Assembly: GCA_902760805.1 (NCBI GenBank)
Contig: CACWHY010000006.1
Coordinates: forward strand, 1,505 to 65,504
Source of the DNA: Ruminococcus flavefaciens
GTDB lineage: Bacteria > Bacillota > Clostridia > Oscillospirales > Ruminococcaceae
Direction of reading: 5' to 3'
Length of the DNA: 64,000 bases
Shown here: positions 63,250 to 64,000 of the stretch, one piece after another
How the letters are laid out: the number at the start of each line of letters is the position of its first letter
Position numbering within the stretch: the stretch's first letter is position 1
Made by a program: the position numbers and the translations under genes
The notes under the pieces: generated by a model
Seen by the model: the letters and a program-made list of their open reading frames with translations, nothing else
Database searches by the model: none
What the model was told of the DNA's origin: nothing

Positions 63250-64000
63250 TCAGCCGCCCAGACGGATCATCTCGTCGATGCACTTTCTTGCAGAGGCTAT
63301 GAGCTCGTCGCTCATAAGGATCTCAAAGGCATCGCCGCTGTCCATTCCCTTCAGAGTGTTGTAAACGTCCGGCAGAGTGGTCAGCTTCATGTTTCGACAG
63401 ACGATGTCCTTGGTCACAGGCCAGAATTTCTTGTCGGGGCAGTCGTACTGCAAGTGCTCAGAGATCGAGGTCTCAGTACCGATTATGAACTCCTTGTGGT
63501 CGGACTTCTTGGCGAAGTCCATGATACCGCTTGTTGAGCCAACGTAGTCTGCCAGCTCAACTACTGCCGGCACACACTCCGGATGAACAAGGAACAGAGC
63601 GTCAGGGTGTTCCTCCTTGGCCTTCTTGACCTCCTTGGCAGTGATCGCAGCGTGAGTGGGACAGCCTCCGTGGAGGAGCTTGATATCCTTCTCGGGACAC
63701 TGAGCCTTTACCCAGCTTCCCAGATTGCAGTCCGGGATAAACAGCAGCTTGTCGCTGTCCAGAGCCTTCACGATACGCAGAGCGCTGGAGGAAGTGACAC
63801 ACACATCGCAGACAGTTTTCAGAGAGGCTGTGGTGTTGATATAGGCCACGACCGTGCGGTCCGGCTCCATTTCTCTCAGCTGAGAGATCATCTCCCTGTC
63901 CATCTGCTCAGCCATTGGGCAGCCGGCGTTTTTGTTTGCCAGGAAAACTCTCTTCTGAGGGGAGAGCATTTTTGCGGTCTCTGCCATGAAATGAACTCCG
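63250..64000 (-). CDS. nadA: Quinolinate synthase NadA, 5' part outside the window
   Basis: Makes quinolinate for NAD from iminoaspartate and dihydroxyacetone phosphate with a [4Fe-4S] cluster. About 250 residues are visible of roughly 300. The frame is open to the window edge: GVHFMAETAKMLSPQKRVFL is an internal block of the family, so the ATG at 63987 is not the start. CPMAEQM, CVTSSSA, HGGCPTHA, FLVHPECVP and GTETSISEHL follow. nadB and nadC are not in the window on this side. Confidence 0.96.
   Translation of the reverse strand, partial: GVHFMAETAKMLSPQKRVFLANKNAGCPMAEQMDREMISQLREMEPDRTVVAYINTTASLKTVCDVCVTSSSALRIVKALDSDKLLFIPDCNLGSWVKAQCPEKDIKLLHGGCPTHAAITAKEVKKAKEEHPDALFLVHPECVPAVVELADYVGSTSGIMDFAKKSDHKEFIIGTETSISEHLQYDCPDKKFWPVTKDIVCRNMKLTTLPDVYNTLKGMDSGDAFEILMSDELIASARKCIDEMIRLGG

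Overview
The window looks like chromosome of a Gram-positive, spore-lineage anaerobe of the Ruminococcus / Oscillospiraceae type. Support: a dockerin-bearing GH74 enzyme (28778-31486), a germinant-receptor operon, HrcA/CIRCE control of chaperones, T-box leaders with Trp and Cys specifiers, a HydE hydrogenase maturase and citrate synthases of the clostridial kind. The assignment rests on gene content, not on a database match. No rRNA gene, complete tRNA, CRISPR array or insertion sequence was seen.

Layout. 1-5520 (+): end of an oleate hydratase gene, a TetR regulator, a DUF308 membrane protein, citrate synthase copy 1, a 55-aa membrane peptide and a PF06541 membrane protein. This stretch uses many A/T-ending codons (ATA for Ile), whereas the rest strongly prefers C-ending codons. 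5600-5725: two hairpins around a fragment of a tRNA 3' half, marking that compositional border. 5773-11032 (-): a small Cys protein, a three-gene Ger receptor operon with a sigma-G-like promoter, and htpG with a CIRCE operator. 11165-11307: a short tandem palindromic repeat. 11429-16335 (+): DUF4317, ClC channel, serC-serA. 16373-24431 (-): polA-rimI-tsaD-rhomboid operon and a tryptophan T-box operon (trpB-like, trpS). 24701-26703 (+): CIRCE-groES-groEL. 26860-27908: an A/T-rich islet (XRE regulator, zinc ribbon, DUF2085). 27961-39548: ECF S component, GH74-dockerin enzyme, TPM and zinc-ribbon pair, citrate synthase copy 2 behind a structured leader, aldose-epimerase-like protein, ABC exporter, XRE/DUF6442 module. 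39770-51951 (+): a 12-kb eight-gene operon. 52074-56935 (-): Cys T-box operon cysE-orf-cysS-lipoprotein-walJ-rlmH. 56941-64000 (-): two paralogous lipoproteins, a sialate O-acetylesterase-like protein, two paralogous U32-like proteins, hydE and nadA (cut by the window end).

The best candidate for an undescribed system is the operon at 40053-51951. It encodes a 987-aa solute-binding protein carrying about 500 extra N-terminal residues, two complete MalF/MalG-type permease pairs, a membrane-anchored NHL/TPR-like protein, a Yip1-family membrane protein and a 948-aa secreted DUF5696 protein. It has no ATPase gene and no second binding protein. It reads as a glycan capture, processing and import machine that borrows a shared ATPase; the substrate cannot be told from sequence.

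Vegetative promoters are easy to read here: many genes are preceded by TTGACA-like and TATAAT-like boxes spaced 17 bp apart. Start codons were often moved inward from the longest reading frame on the basis of ribosome binding sites; these choices are noted per gene.
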